Below, in pieces: positions 23,886 through 33,358 of a DNA stretch of 64,000 bases. The DNA lies in assembly GCA_002369135.1 (NCBI GenBank), contig DFEY01000002.1, forward strand, positions 404,004 to 468,003, read 5' to 3'. Made by a program: the position numbers and the translations under genes. Under the pieces are notes generated by a model, which worked only from the letters and a program-made list of their open reading frames with translations, was not told where the DNA came from and made no database searches. This DNA comes from Lachnospira sp. UBA3790. Lineage in GTDB: Bacteria; Bacillota; Clostridia; Lachnospirales; Lachnospiraceae. Each line of letters opens with the position of its first letter. Within the stretch, counting starts at the first letter, position 1.

Positions 23886-25733
23886 TTAGTATACTACTCG
23901 ACCCACACCAACTACATGATCTAAGTTGTTATAAGTGAATCGTGGTGTTCCCTTTTCTACCACATATCCGTTTCCGGCATACATTGCCACGTGATATATG
24001 TTAAGCGTTCTACCCGGTTGTGAATATTTAACTGCGCTGTTGTAGTCTCCATAGAAGAACAAGTCACCTGGTCTTAAGTCATCCATCTTTGTATAACCAA
24101 AGTATGCGATTTGACCTTTTGCTCTTAGGTAGTCAAACAAATATGCCGCTGGAAGCGCGTACTTTGTCGATCCCAATTTTGCATGGTAGTTCTTATATGC
24201 TTTATAACCCTTCCACACTAGAGCTGAACAATCATAATAACCGTCAGCCATTCTATTTCCTTGGCTATATGTCCAATGGTTAACTATATATTTAGCTCTC
24301 TTGATAATAGTCTTTATACCGGTTGCTGCCACTTCTACTCTGTAAGAGTAAGTCATAGTGCCAATCTTAACATCTACGTATGTAACACCAGAACCTCTAC
24401 CTGTAATTGTTCCATCTAGGGCAACCGTACACTTCGATGTATCTCTACTAGTAAACTTTGGTTGAATCTTTCCGATTCCGCCAATCTTAATCTTCGTAGT
24501 GTTTCCTTTGGCTAGGACGCCTATAATCGAACCAAACTTAGGAGTAACTACATAATAGTTAATCTTATATTTCTTACCATGAACTTTCGCAGTGATTGTT
24601 CCGTGTCCTTTTTTCTTTCCTAGCAATCTAACTTTGTTATTATAGACTGTTGCTTTTACGCACTTCTTGTTAGATATTTTATATTTAACTTTGGAAACTT
24701 CACTTAAACCTGTGAAATAAACATATTGATATCTGTTTGATCCGCCGGCTTTGGTGAAACAGTTAACAACATTTGTGTTGACCTGTGGATGTGTAACATA
24801 AATAGTATTTGTTAAAACTTCATTCTTTCCTGAATTATAGAATACAACCGCGCTTACCTTTGTTTTACCTACTGTAAGCAAGTTTGATGTGGCTGTTATT
24901 TTACCTTTTTCTGTTACAGTGGCAACAGCCGTGTTGCTTGAACTCCAAACTACTTTCTTTATGCTGTTCTCTCTAACGTTTGCAATTCCTAGATTGATAG
25001 TCTGGCCTTTTCTTTTGACAATTCTTCCAAAAGTAGGATGCCACTGTGAGTTATATTTTCTAATTGTTACTTTCGCTCTATCATTCAACCATGCTGGTTT
25101 TTTGATTTTTACTTCACCCAAAGACTTTACTTTTACTTTACATGTAGTAAAAGCTCCACCTTTCTTAGCCACTATAGTAGTAGTTCCTGGGTTCTTTGCC
25201 TTAATCTTGCCTTTAGATGTAACTGTAGCGATATGTGTATTTCTAGAGTGGAACTTAATCTGCTCTGTTCCATACACTTTCAATTTATAAGACTTTGTTT
25301 CAAACAAAGTAACTTTCTTCTTATTTAGAGCAATGTTTCTGTTTGTATCTGGTACTATCACTTTACTTTTATATGTTTTGCTTTTGTATTTAGCGGTAAC
25401 AAATGTCATGCCGTATCCCTTTGGTGTAAATACTCCCGTATTGGATACTGTTCCTGTGAATGGATTTGAAACACCCCATGTCACTTTTGATCCCTTGACA
25501 CTTCCTAGTTTAAAAGTAAATGTGTGCTGCTTATATATGTATTTTAGTGAGGCATTCAACTTAAGCGCAGCCTCTGTCTTTACAGGCTCCACTACATTAA
25601 AAGAAAAAATTGTTGCCGCACATAAAAATAGGGCTAAAACCCTTCTAAGGCTTTTTCTTTTGAAAAAGCCTTTGATAGGTTTATAGCTCAGTATGCTTTC
25701 CTCTTGTTCACCATTATGGTTTATAATACTCAT
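23886..25733 (-). CDS. Secreted NlpC/P60 peptidase with Ig-like (BIG2-type) repeats
   Basis: 615 residues. N-terminal basic region and hydrophobic stretch RRVLALFLCAATIFSFNVV (~25-45) suggest export. Residues ~60-470 hold several Ig-like BIG2-type units (SKVTWGVSNPFTGTVSNTGVFTPKGYG, IATVTSKGKIKAKNPGTTTIVAKKGG, VATVTEKGKITATS). The C-terminal NlpC/P60 domain has the catalytic Cys502 in YYDCSALV and His581 in IYHVAMYAG. Expected to cut peptidoglycan stem peptides at the surface. The ATG at 25733 is preferred over the GTG at 25748 because GGGTGAT precedes it. Strong lysine bias, as in its neighbour. Confidence 0.82.
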   Translation of the reverse strand: MSIINHNGEQEESILSYKPIKGFFKRKSLRRVLALFLCAATIFSFNVVEPVKTEAALKLNASLKYIYKQHTFTFKLGSVKGSKVTWGVSNPFTGTVSNTGVFTPKGYGMTFVTAKYKSKTYKSKVIVPDTNRNIALNKKKVTLFETKSYKLKVYGTEQIKFHSRNTHIATVTSKGKIKAKNPGTTTIVAKKGGAFTTCKVKVKSLGEVKIKKPAWLNDRAKVTIRKYNSQWHPTFGRIVKRKGQTINLGIANVRENSIKKVVWSSSNTAVATVTEKGKITATSNLLTVGKTKVSAVVFYNSGKNEVLTNTIYVTHPQVNTNVVNCFTKAGGSNRYQYVYFTGLSEVSKVKYKISNKKCVKATVYNNKVRLLGKKKGHGTITAKVHGKKYKINYYVVTPKFGSIIGVLAKGNTTKIKIGGIGKIQPKFTSRDTSKCTVALDGTITGRGSGVTYVDVKIGTMTYSYRVEVAATGIKTIIKRAKYIVNHWTYSQGNRMADGYYDCSALVWKGYKAYKNYHAKLGSTKYALPAAYLFDYLRAKGQIAYFGYTKMDDLRPGDLFFYGDYNSAVKYSQPGRTLNIYHVAMYAGNGYVVEKGTPRFTYNNLDHVVGVGRVVY

Positions 25734-25783
25734 TTGTAAATCACCCACTAACCTTGATCTTAGATTCTAAAATCCGTTTTGTG

Positions 25784-26749
25784 TTATTTAACTTTTACCT
25801 TCTTTATCTTTGCCCATGGACCATATACTTTTATTCCATTGCTTGCAACATTATAAGCTCTTGCTCCGACAAAGAGTTTTTTCTTGTTCTTAAGTTTCTT
25901 TGATTTAATAGTATATTTTAGTTTAGTTGTGTATTTTGTTACGATAGCCTTTTTATGCTTTTTAGCTTTCTTCTTATTCTTATATACACAAACTTTATAT
26001 CCTTTTGCGTTTTTAACTTTAGCAAGTTTTATTTTCAACTTTTTAGCCGAACGTTTTTTCCTCCAAACTTTCTTAATCTTAGCTTTGCCTGGCGCCTTAA
26101 CTGCTGGTGCCTTTGTAGGGGCTGCAGTTGTAACTTCGCTAGTAGGTTCTGCTGTAGGTGCTACTGTAGTAGTTGATGTTGCCTGTGTAGTTGTTATATC
26201 TTCTGCTTTAATAAAAGTAGCATCAGCTGTGTATGTGTCGCCACTTTTCACAATAGATATACATCTTAAACCAGACTCGTAGCCTTTGGCTCCCTCTGGC
26301 TTAACTTTGTACTGCATCTCTAAACTAACATCGCCTTTAAATTTAACTCTGTAGTATCTAGATATAGACAATCTCTGTGTAAAACTGCGATTAGTGTTAA
26401 CTACATAATTAAGGGCATTTGTCCAATCCCCACTGCCTTCTTTATATTCAAAACTTTCAATATTATCTAGACTGCTTCCATTTACGGCCACTACATTTAA
26501 TATTTCTGTTCCATCAACTTTATTAGGACTCTGAATGTGAGTATCTGTTTTCATAAACAAATATCCATCTTCCAAAGTATAATTCAAGTGTCCACTCATT
26601 CCTGCATACATTGACTCATCACTATGAGTTAAATATAAAGTAGCATTTCCTGGGAATGTATCCTCTACATCTCCATCACCCATAGTAGGCACAATAAAAG
26701 CAGCCACTAAAGTTGCAACTAATAATAATGATAATATATATTTTTTCAT
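25784..26749 (-). CDS. Secreted protein with Thr-rich linker and basic C-terminal module
   Basis: 321 residues. Signal peptide MKKYILSLLLVATLVAAFIV; an unrecognised beta-rich N-domain (~25-180); a Thr/Pro/Ala linker (TTTQATSTTTVAPTAEPTSE, ~185-215); and a lysine-rich FnIII-like C-terminal module ending VYGPWAKIKKVKVK. The same module ends the DUF4430 protein at 51418-52485 (FGKWSKVKKVKIKK). The high positive charge suggests binding to anionic wall polymers, an inference. Adjacent to and codirectional with the NlpC/P60 gene. Confidence 0.7.
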   Translation of the reverse strand: MKKYILSLLLVATLVAAFIVPTMGDGDVEDTFPGNATLYLTHSDESMYAGMSGHLNYTLEDGYLFMKTDTHIQSPNKVDGTEILNVVAVNGSSLDNIESFEYKEGSGDWTNALNYVVNTNRSFTQRLSISRYYRVKFKGDVSLEMQYKVKPEGAKGYESGLRCISIVKSGDTYTADATFIKAEDITTTQATSTTTVAPTAEPTSEVTTAAPTKAPAVKAPGKAKIKKVWRKKRSAKKLKIKLAKVKNAKGYKVCVYKNKKKAKKHKKAIVTKYTTKLKYTIKSKKLKNKKKLFVGARAYNVASNGIKVYGPWAKIKKVKVK

Positions 26750-26817
26750 CTCTACTCCCTTTCTGAGAATTTCTCACCTAATAATATAACATATTTCAAT
26801 TACGAATTGTGATAAAA

Positions 26818-26844
26818 AAAGCGGAAACACTAGGTCTCCGCTTT
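26818..26844 (-). terminator. Terminator of tRNA-Cys
   Basis: AAAGCGGA (26818-26825) / TCCGCTTT (26837-26844), followed on the minus strand by a long T run. Confidence 0.85.
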
Positions 26845-26848
26845 GTAG

Positions 26849-26919
26849 AGGCGCGTACCAGATTTGAACTGGTGATAAAGGTGTTGCAGACCTCTGCCTT
26901 ACCACTTGGCTAACGCGCC
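26849..26919 (-). tRNA. tRNA-Cys (GCA)
   Basis: 71 nt. Acceptor stem GGCGCGT / ACGCGCC with the U73 discriminator expected for cysteine. Anticodon GCA lies in the loop CTGCAAC; T-arm GGTTCAAATC-type (CAGTTCAAATCTG). The CCA end is not encoded. Single-gene transcript with its own terminator. Confidence 0.95.
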
Positions 26920-26985
26920 GTATTTAACAACTCAAGTATTATAACAACTCATATAATTATCGTCAAGGCTTAGCTAAATGCTCAT

Positions 26986-27711
26986 TTATGCAGTAAAAAT
27001 ACCTGTGATAATCTTCTGAATTAGGTTATTATCGTAAATCCAACTCAATACATCATTGCTAGCAATGCCGTCGCAAATCATTTTGCCCCAGTCGGTTGTA
27101 CTAAATACTGTAACCACAATACAAGCAATCCAAATGATGAATACTGACTCGATCAAGCCTACTAATCCACCGCCGGCTGAGTTAAATGCATGAATAACCG
27201 GTAGTTTGGTAATCAAATCCATCACTCTTATTAACACTTTTAGCAAAATAAAAATAATTATAAACAATAGGATGAACGAAAGCGCTCCTATTATCATATC
27301 CGTCAAAGCTTTTGTAAGATAATCCGCAAAACTGTTTACTTTCATCTCTGCATAGCTGTTTTTTGTATTGTTTTCATTCAATGATGACTTTACAGAATCA
27401 GGAAGCGGCAAATCTTCAATTATCTTCTCTTGTGATTCCACTCCTGTATCTGTGGCACTCTTTGTCGCATCCTTAATATTGCCTGCCACATATTCATCCA
27501 CTCTAGCATACACTCCATCGTACACCGGAGATGCCGACAAAGTTTGCTTAGCTATAGGATTTAGGAAATTTACCAAAATAAGTACAATAAAAATAGAACC
27601 AAATGATAAAAGCATTCTGACTAATCCTTTTTTCATTCCGTAAATAATCATGAAGAGCATAAACGCTCCTACAATTACCAATATAATATTTCCCATCATT
27701 GTACTTGTCAT
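26986..27711 (-). CDS. CvpA-family membrane protein
   Basis: 241 residues. N-terminal pattern MGNIILVIVGAFMLFMIIYGMKKGLVRMLLSFGSIFIVLILVNFL is typical of CvpA-family proteins, with TM segments near 7-25 and 30-50, an outer loop (~55-130), then TM segments near 140-165 and 190-210 (FNSAGGGLVGLIESVFIIWI). CvpA is associated with colicin V export and envelope homeostasis in other bacteria; the role here is unknown. 25 bases downstream of the DUF5711 gene, so probably one operon with it and the sirtuin gene. Confidence 0.75.
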   Translation of the reverse strand: MTSTMMGNIILVIVGAFMLFMIIYGMKKGLVRMLLSFGSIFIVLILVNFLNPIAKQTLSASPVYDGVYARVDEYVAGNIKDATKSATDTGVESQEKIIEDLPLPDSVKSSLNENNTKNSYAEMKVNSFADYLTKALTDMIIGALSFILLFIIIFILLKVLIRVMDLITKLPVIHAFNSAGGGLVGLIESVFIIWIACIVVTVFSTTDWGKMICDGIASNDVLSWIYDNNLIQKIITGIFTA

Positions 27712-27736
27712 CGTTTCGTCTTTCTTCTATATGATA

Positions 27737-28933
27737 CTAATCTAATTCAATCTCTTCCGCCCTATCATTATATGTAACTAAAAAGTCTGTATCACTATCA
27801 AGCGGAATAATATCTGTAACGGATTTCTTAAATGTAGTCTTGAATTTTTCTACTCCATGCTTAGACATTATCAAAGCATTTTTGTCATTATACATTAAAA
27901 CATTTTTGTCTGCAAATTTAATAGTATCAAACGCTAGACCTACTTCCTCATTCATCTTCTCACTAAGGCCAGTGTTGTAAACTACCACTCTATAAGGTTT
28001 GTTATCGCTCTTATTCTTAAACACAAGACCAATATAGTCTTCGTCGTAAAAGACTTTCTGCGCTTCGCCATTATACTTTTCTTCTTCGTCTATCTCTGGT
28101 TCATCGCCCACTTTGTAAACAGTGATTCTGTTTTCACTCACTGCTACTGCTGTGGATGAATCTGTAAAGTTCACAAATGGAACTAACTCATCTTTGTATT
28201 GTTTAAATGTAGCAACCACTCTATCCTTTTTGTTTTTGCCAGGACTGCCAAAATTGTAAAATACCACTTTACTCTTAATAGATCCCGCAGCCACCTCAAC
28301 ATATGACACAATCATCTTCTCTCCATCGTCCGACAAAGAAAAATTGAGTGGATATCCGTTTTCAACAAGAAGTGATTTGTGAGAAACCAAAAGATTTCCT
28401 TCTTTATCAAACACTTCAATATAGTTTACGTCTTTATCTTTAAGTAGCGCAGCCACTACACCTTGCTCTGCTATCTCTGCTTTTGCAATAGGGTATGTAG
28501 TAGTAACATTTCCCTTCTTTCCGTCTTTTGTAAAGATTTCAATATCATTAGCATTCTTATCTGCCACACACAAGTAATCTCCACAAGTATCTACCAAAGG
28601 ATTCTTCATTTCATATGATTCATCCCATAAGGTAGTTTCTCCATCTAGATATGATATTCCGTTTCTACTATATTTAACTATCTCACCTTCAAAAGGAAGG
28701 AATTTGCTGCTCTCACCGCTCTTCATCTCAATTTTGTCTACTACTTTGTAGCCATCGTATGTTTTAAAGCGGTTAAATAGATATATAGCAAGCACAACTA
28801 AAAGCACGCAAAGAATAACCAAGCCCACTTTCACTCTAGTCTTAGTCATAAAACCTCTAGTAGCCTGAGCCGCCTTGGTATTTCTAGCTTCTCTAGTTTT
28901 TCTCTTCAGTTTTCTTTTAATGTTTTTAGCCAT
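27737..28933 (-). CDS. DUF5711-like membrane-anchored protein, predicted beta-propeller
   Basis: 398 residues from ATG 28933 (GGGAG site; the frame extends to a TTG at 28948). Strongly basic N-terminus KRKLKRKTREARNTKAAQ, then one TM segment VGLVILCVLLVVLAIYLF, then about 340 extracytoplasmic residues with repeated strands (NGISYLDGETTLWDESYEMKNP, GDYLCVADKNANDIEIFTKDG, KMIVSYVEV). DUF5711 proteins of Lachnospiraceae have this plan. Function unknown. Its start lies 20 bases after the sirtuin stop. Confidence 0.72.
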   Translation of the reverse strand: MAKNIKRKLKRKTREARNTKAAQATRGFMTKTRVKVGLVILCVLLVVLAIYLFNRFKTYDGYKVVDKIEMKSGESSKFLPFEGEIVKYSRNGISYLDGETTLWDESYEMKNPLVDTCGDYLCVADKNANDIEIFTKDGKKGNVTTTYPIAKAEIAEQGVVAALLKDKDVNYIEVFDKEGNLLVSHKSLLVENGYPLNFSLSDDGEKMIVSYVEVAAGSIKSKVVFYNFGSPGKNKKDRVVATFKQYKDELVPFVNFTDSSTAVAVSENRITVYKVGDEPEIDEEEKYNGEAQKVFYDEDYIGLVFKNKSDNKPYRVVVYNTGLSEKMNEEVGLAFDTIKFADKNVLMYNDKNALIMSKHGVEKFKTTFKKSVTDIIPLDSDTDFLVTYNDRAEEIELD

Positions 28934-28953
28934 GTTAACTCCCGACAAATAGT

Positions 28954-29682
28954 TTACCCTAAATCAACTATACTGCCAAGTACTTCTCCTATAGGTTCAT
29001 TCACCACAAGATTGGCAATACCATCTTTGCCGGTGCTGTCTTTATTTATTAAAACAAGTTTGTTTCCTCTGTAATAATCAACCAGTCCTGCTGCTGGATA
29101 AACTGTAAGAGATGTACCTCCCACTATCAACATATCCGCATTTGCAATAGCCTCTACAGACTTTTGAATAGTGACATTATCTAGCCCCTCTTCATATAGC
29201 ACAACGTCAGGTTTAATCATTCCACCGCACTCACATCTAGGAACCAGGTCCATCTCCAATATATCTTCAAAGCTATAGAACTTTCCACACTGCATACAAT
29301 AGTTTCTATGCACTGATCCATGAAGTTCATATACTTCCTTGCTACCAGCCGCCTGGTGAAGTCCATCAATATTCTGAGTAACTACAGCCTTCAGCTTACC
29401 CATTTCTTCTAGTTTAGCTAGCGCCTTATGTGCTGGGTTAGGCTCTACTCCTTCTATCAACATCTTCTCTCTATAAAATCTATAAAACTCATCTGGCTTA
29501 TTCATAAAAAATGTATGACTAAGTATGGTCTCAGGCGGATAATCCCACTTCTGGTTATAAAGTCCATCCACACTTCTAAAGTCCGGCACTCCTGATTCCG
29601 TACTTACTCCGGCTCCACCAAAGAACACAATATTATCCGAACCGTTAATCCATTCTTTTAACTTTAAAACATTCTCGTTCAT
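28954..29682 (-). CDS. SIR2-family NAD-dependent protein deacylase
   Basis: 242 residues, class U/III bacterial sirtuin. NAD motifs FFGGAGVSTESGVPDFRS and TQNIDGLHQAAG, catalytic His in ELHGSVHRNYC, four zinc cysteines (CMQC...CECGG), and VGGTSLTVYPAA. Cytoplasmic; removes acetyl groups from lysines. First gene of a probable operon with the DUF5711 and CvpA-like genes. Confidence 0.92.
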   Translation of the reverse strand: MNENVLKLKEWINGSDNIVFFGGAGVSTESGVPDFRSVDGLYNQKWDYPPETILSHTFFMNKPDEFYRFYREKMLIEGVEPNPAHKALAKLEEMGKLKAVVTQNIDGLHQAAGSKEVYELHGSVHRNYCMQCGKFYSFEDILEMDLVPRCECGGMIKPDVVLYEEGLDNVTIQKSVEAIANADMLIVGGTSLTVYPAAGLVDYYRGNKLVLINKDSTGKDGIANLVVNEPIGEVLGSIVDLG

Positions 29683-29760
29683 AAAGCACCTCCGTACAAT
29701 CTCTTTTTGTATTATAACACTTTAAGAGTGGTGGCTCTATAACTATTCCTTCTTAATCAA

Positions 29761-30006
29761 TCAGACATTTTCTTCTAACCATTCGTTAAATAATCTATAA
29801 TATTTACCACTTTTTATCATTTCAGATACTTCATAATCTTTGCGAGGCCCTATTTTTTTATCTTCAAAGCCCATAAGTAATGCCGTAGCATACCCATACA
29901 AGACATCAGTATCCTGCATCATCAAAAATAAATTATATAAATCTTCATCATTACAATTATTTAATATTTTGTTTAAGTGTATCCGTATTACTTCTTTTCT
30001 CTTCAT
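29761..30006 (-). CDS. Small hypothetical protein (81 aa)
   Basis: Soluble, charged protein starting MKRKEVIRIHLNKILNNCNDEDLYNLFLMMQDTD with a clear AAGGAGAG ribosome site. Likely mostly helical. No family recognised. It lies between the sirtuin gene and the distal end of the CRISPR array; no link with CRISPR function is evident. Confidence 0.55.
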   Translation of the reverse strand: MKRKEVIRIHLNKILNNCNDEDLYNLFLMMQDTDVLYGYATALLMGFEDKKIGPRKDYEVSEMIKSGKYYRLFNEWLEENV

Positions 30007-30097
30007 CGTCTCTCCTTTTTTGTTTTATCATAACAAAAACAGACTATGAATGTATCGTATTGATTACATTGTTATTTAAAAAGTATCGTATTAAATG

Positions 30098-30125
30098 CAA
30101 AAAAGACACATTCTTAAATGCATCT
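30098..30125 (-). terminator. Terminator at the distal end of the CRISPR array
   Basis: AGACACAT (30104-30111) pairs with ATGCATCT (30118-30125, two G-U pairs on the minus strand), followed by T6 on the minus strand. It sits 44 bases beyond the last repeat in the direction of array transcription. Confidence 0.7.
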
Positions 30126-30168
30126 TTTTCGGTTATTTCGTTATACTATTGTCCTCCATCTTTGTTTC

Positions 30169-32316
30169 GTTTTACGATAACTCAAATTGTCCAGGTACTA
30201 AAATTCTGTTAAAGCCATAGTCTTTAACTCCTTTGTTTTACGATAACTCAAATTGTCCAGGTACTAAAATTGGGTTTAGGGTTTTATTTAGATAAGTTTT
30301 GTTTTACGATAACTCAAATTGTCCAGGTACTAAAATCTTGATAGCGATGCTGACATATACAGACAGGTTTTACGATAACTCAAATTGTCCAGGTACTAAA
30401 ATTACTAAGACTTTTGATAATAAGGCTGACGCGTTTTACGATAACTCAAATTGTCCAGGTACTAAAATATGGTGTCATTGTTAAGACCGATAAGGTTAGT
30501 TTTACGATAACTCAAATTGTCCAGGTACTAAAATCTCAATACTTAACAAGATTACGCAGACATTGTTTTACGATAACTCAAATTGTCCAGGTACTAAAAT
30601 TAGTGCCATACTACTTGTTTTTGCTTTTGGGTTTTACGATAACTCAAATTGTCCAGGTACTAAAATTGGACAACGTGGAGAAGATCATAGAGCAGTGTTT
30701 TACGATAACTCAAATTGTCCAGGTACTAAAATATGAATCAGATTTTGCACCAAATTGTAAATGTTTTACGATAACTCAAATTGTCCAGGTACTAAAATAT
30801 GAACTAGCTGATGGATCTACAATCACATGTTTTACGATAACTCAAATTGTCCAGGTACTAAAATACGTGGGTACAGAATACCAACACTCACTATGTTTTA
30901 CGATAACTCAAATTGTCCAGGTACTAAAATCTTCAACTTTTGCATTAGAATAAGCATTTAGTTTTACGATAACTCAAATTGTCCAGGTACTAAAATTGAT
31001 GGTTATATCGTTGGTTAGTTTCAAATGTTTTACGATAACTCAAATTGTCCAGGTACTAAAATAGGATCTATTACTGATAATGTCGAACAGTAGTTTTACG
31101 ATAACTCAAATTGTCCAGGTACTAAAATCTTCAATGTTAGCGTTAGCATAATCGTTAAGTTTTACGATAACTCAAATTGTCCAGGTACTAAAATTACAAC
31201 CACTAGCAGCAGATAAAGGAGAATGTTTTACGATAACTCAAATTGTCCAGGTACTAAAATATCCATACACCTATTAGTGTTAGTGCACTTGTTTTACGAT
31301 AACTCAAATTGTCCAGGTACTAAAATATTTATACTCGCTAACATCAACTGTATCGCGTTTTACGATAACTCAAATTGTCCAGGTACTAAAATATCAATGG
31401 ATGACTATTGTAAAAGAACTAAGTTTTACGATAACTCAAATTGTCCAGGTACTAAAATTTGTTCTAATGGTTTAGTTGTTGCCCTTTGGTTTTACGATAA
31501 CTCAAATTGTCCAGGTACTAAAATACTTGCTATTGCGTTCATTATTGCGTTTCGGTTTTACGATAACTCAAATTGTCCAGGTACTAAAATCAAAATACTA
31601 TCTCGTATTCCATATTGGCTGTTTTACGATAACTCAAATTGTCCAGGTACTAAAATCTGTAACACCTTACGGTGGAATGGGTGGCAGTTTTACGATAACT
31701 CAAATTGTCCAGGTACTAAAATCGTTACTTAATCTAAAGGCTACTGAATTGTGTTTTACGATAACTCAAATTGTCCAGGTACTAAAATTTGAAGGTTTTA
31801 TAAATAAACAAATTATCAGTTTTACGATAACTCAAATTGTCCAGGTACTAAAATACAAAGCGAATGTTCAAGATATTACTATCGGTTTTACGATAACTCA
31901 AATTGTCCAGGTACTAAAATTGGTCTTGTTTCTCTTCCAACTTTGTAATTGTTTTACGATAACTCAAATTGTCCAGGTACTAAAATTAACAACTTCTTCA
32001 CTACCGACATTTACATGTTTTACGATAACTCAAATTGTCCAGGTACTAAAATTAACATATTGTTCTTCATTTTCTTTAACCTGTTTTACGATAACTCAAA
32101 TTGTCCAGGTACTAAAATTCTTCCCATTTCTACATATTCAGTTGTATGGTTTTACGATAACTCAAATTGTCCAGGTACTAAAATTCTTTTCTTATATGCG
32201 TTTAAATCTTTCAAGTTTTACGATAACTCAAATTGTCCAGGTACTAAAATGTCAATCTAATAGAGAGGGAGCAAGAAACGGTTTTACGATAACTCAAATT
32301 GTCCAGGTACTAAAAT
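30169..32316 (-). CRISPR. Type II-A CRISPR array: 33 repeats, 32 spacers
   Basis: 33 apparently identical 36-bp repeats (plus strand begins GTTTTACGATAACTCAAATT and ends CCAGGTACTAAAAT) at a constant 66-bp period, so every spacer is 30 bp. The tracrRNA anti-repeat has the plus-strand repeat sense, so the crRNA is read from the minus strand, with repeat beginning ATTTTAGTACC. The newest spacer is expected at 32251-32280 and the oldest at 30205-30234. All spacers are different. ORFs drawn through the array are artefacts of the open repeat. Confidence 0.98.
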
Positions 32317-32390
32317 ATCAAATCACCTATGCAACCCAATATCTAGTACCTCTGATTCTACGATAACTCACATACATTATAACATATTAA
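32317..32390 (-). promoter_or_regulatory. CRISPR leader with extended -10 promoter and degenerate half-repeat
   Basis: Minus strand TGTTATAAT (-10 at 32376-32381 with an upstream TG) overlaps the csn2 3' end; no good -35. A start near 32369 is predicted. The leader RNA begins in GAGTTATCGTA, identical to the end part of the crRNA repeat, then has AGGTACTA (32343-32350), the exact complement of TAGTACCT in the first repeat. A leader-repeat hairpin is therefore possible. Confidence 0.65.
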
Positions 32391-33358
32391 TTGGCTAAAT
32401 ATTTTAATTCCAATGAATTGACAGGTTCTATTAACTTGTCCTCTATCATCATAGTGCGATTAATAGATTTCAAAATAACCTGCTCATCTACTTGAATTAA
32501 ATAATTACTTTTAGATATTCTATTTACTATTTTTTCTAAAATATGTGGGATATTTTCTATCTCTTTGTACACCGGGTAATTGGCGAGAATAAATTCTTCT
32601 ATTTTACTTAATTCAGGCATCAAATAATCTTCTTCATTTACTACAAGAATATTATTGCAATTATCCTTATCAACCACACAATAATAGTCTAAACTAATCG
32701 TAAACAAAAATATTACCTGTTTTTTAGAATTGATCTTTTTACATAATTGATATATTTTTTTATATTCACTTGCTCTCAAATAATGATCTATATTTTTGAA
32801 TACAATAACATGATTTGTTTTTAAATTTTGACTCTGTAACTGCAAATAGTTTTTCACCAATTCAAATGTTTCCATACTATCCACACTCATACCATCTAAC
32901 GAATATATTTGACTTTTTTGAATCATATTCAACAGGCTTTCATGTTCAAAATCAATTTGTATACCACTAAATTTTCCCAGCAACTCTTCATTTATCTTAT
33001 TAAATAGTATTTCTACTTCTTCTTTTATTTTTTCTACCTCGCTCCTATAATCAAACTCTTCAAGCTTGTTCTCTAAAATATTTTTCATTATTGTTGATTT
33101 GCCTAATTGTAGTTCTTTAACGAGGTCACTTTTACCGTTAACGAGATCAAACTTATAATAGTTTTTCCCAATCTCTTTACCATTTGCAAAAACTTTATTA
33201 TATTGCTTTTCCTCAAACGAAGTTTTTGAAGTAGAAAAATATTTTATTATTGACTCGATTATCCTTTCTTTTTTTACTAGATTTGTCCCACATATTTGAA
33301 CAATTCCTTCCATCGGCATCTCCACCTTTTCAATGTTATTACACAATTCTAAAATCAT
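32387..33358 (-). CDS. csn2: CRISPR adaptation protein Csn2, long form
   Basis: 323 residues, matching the long Csn2 subfamily found with compact Cas9 systems such as S. thermophilus CRISPR1 rather than the ~220-residue S. pyogenes form. Csn2 forms a ring that slides on DNA ends and works with Cas9, Cas1 and Cas2 in spacer acquisition. The N-terminal MEGIVQICGTNLVKKERIIES may be a degenerate P-loop; HVIVFKNIDHYL resembles a Walker B-like strand. Its ATG overlaps the cas2 stop by four bases. Assignment rests on position, length and general features. Confidence 0.85.
   Translation of the reverse strand: MILELCNNIEKVEMPMEGIVQICGTNLVKKERIIESIIKYFSTSKTSFEEKQYNKVFANGKEIGKNYYKFDLVNGKSDLVKELQLGKSTIMKNILENKLEEFDYRSEVEKIKEEVEILFNKINEELLGKFSGIQIDFEHESLLNMIQKSQIYSLDGMSVDSMETFELVKNYLQLQSQNLKTNHVIVFKNIDHYLRASEYKKIYQLCKKINSKKQVIFLFTISLDYYCVVDKDNCNNILVVNEEDYLMPELSKIEEFILANYPVYKEIENIPHILEKIVNRISKSNYLIQVDEQVILKSINRTMMIEDKLIEPVNSLELKYLAN

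Noticed and set aside
30052..30092. Two GTATCGTATT direct repeats 31 bases apart as extra degenerate CRISPR repeats
   Set aside because: Only a few bases resemble the repeat tail, the spacing does not match the array period, and they lie beyond the array terminator.
30130..30168. Leader at the left end of the CRISPR array with rightward transcription (a TTATACTATT box is present)
   Set aside because: The tracrRNA anti-repeat and its terminator show that crRNA must come from the minus strand, which places the leader at the right end; a minus-strand terminator lies at the left end.
30299..32366. Several ORFs of 60-296 codons running through the CRISPR array
   Set aside because: They are translations of the repeat unit (66-bp period is divisible by three), without ribosome sites, and fall entirely in the array.
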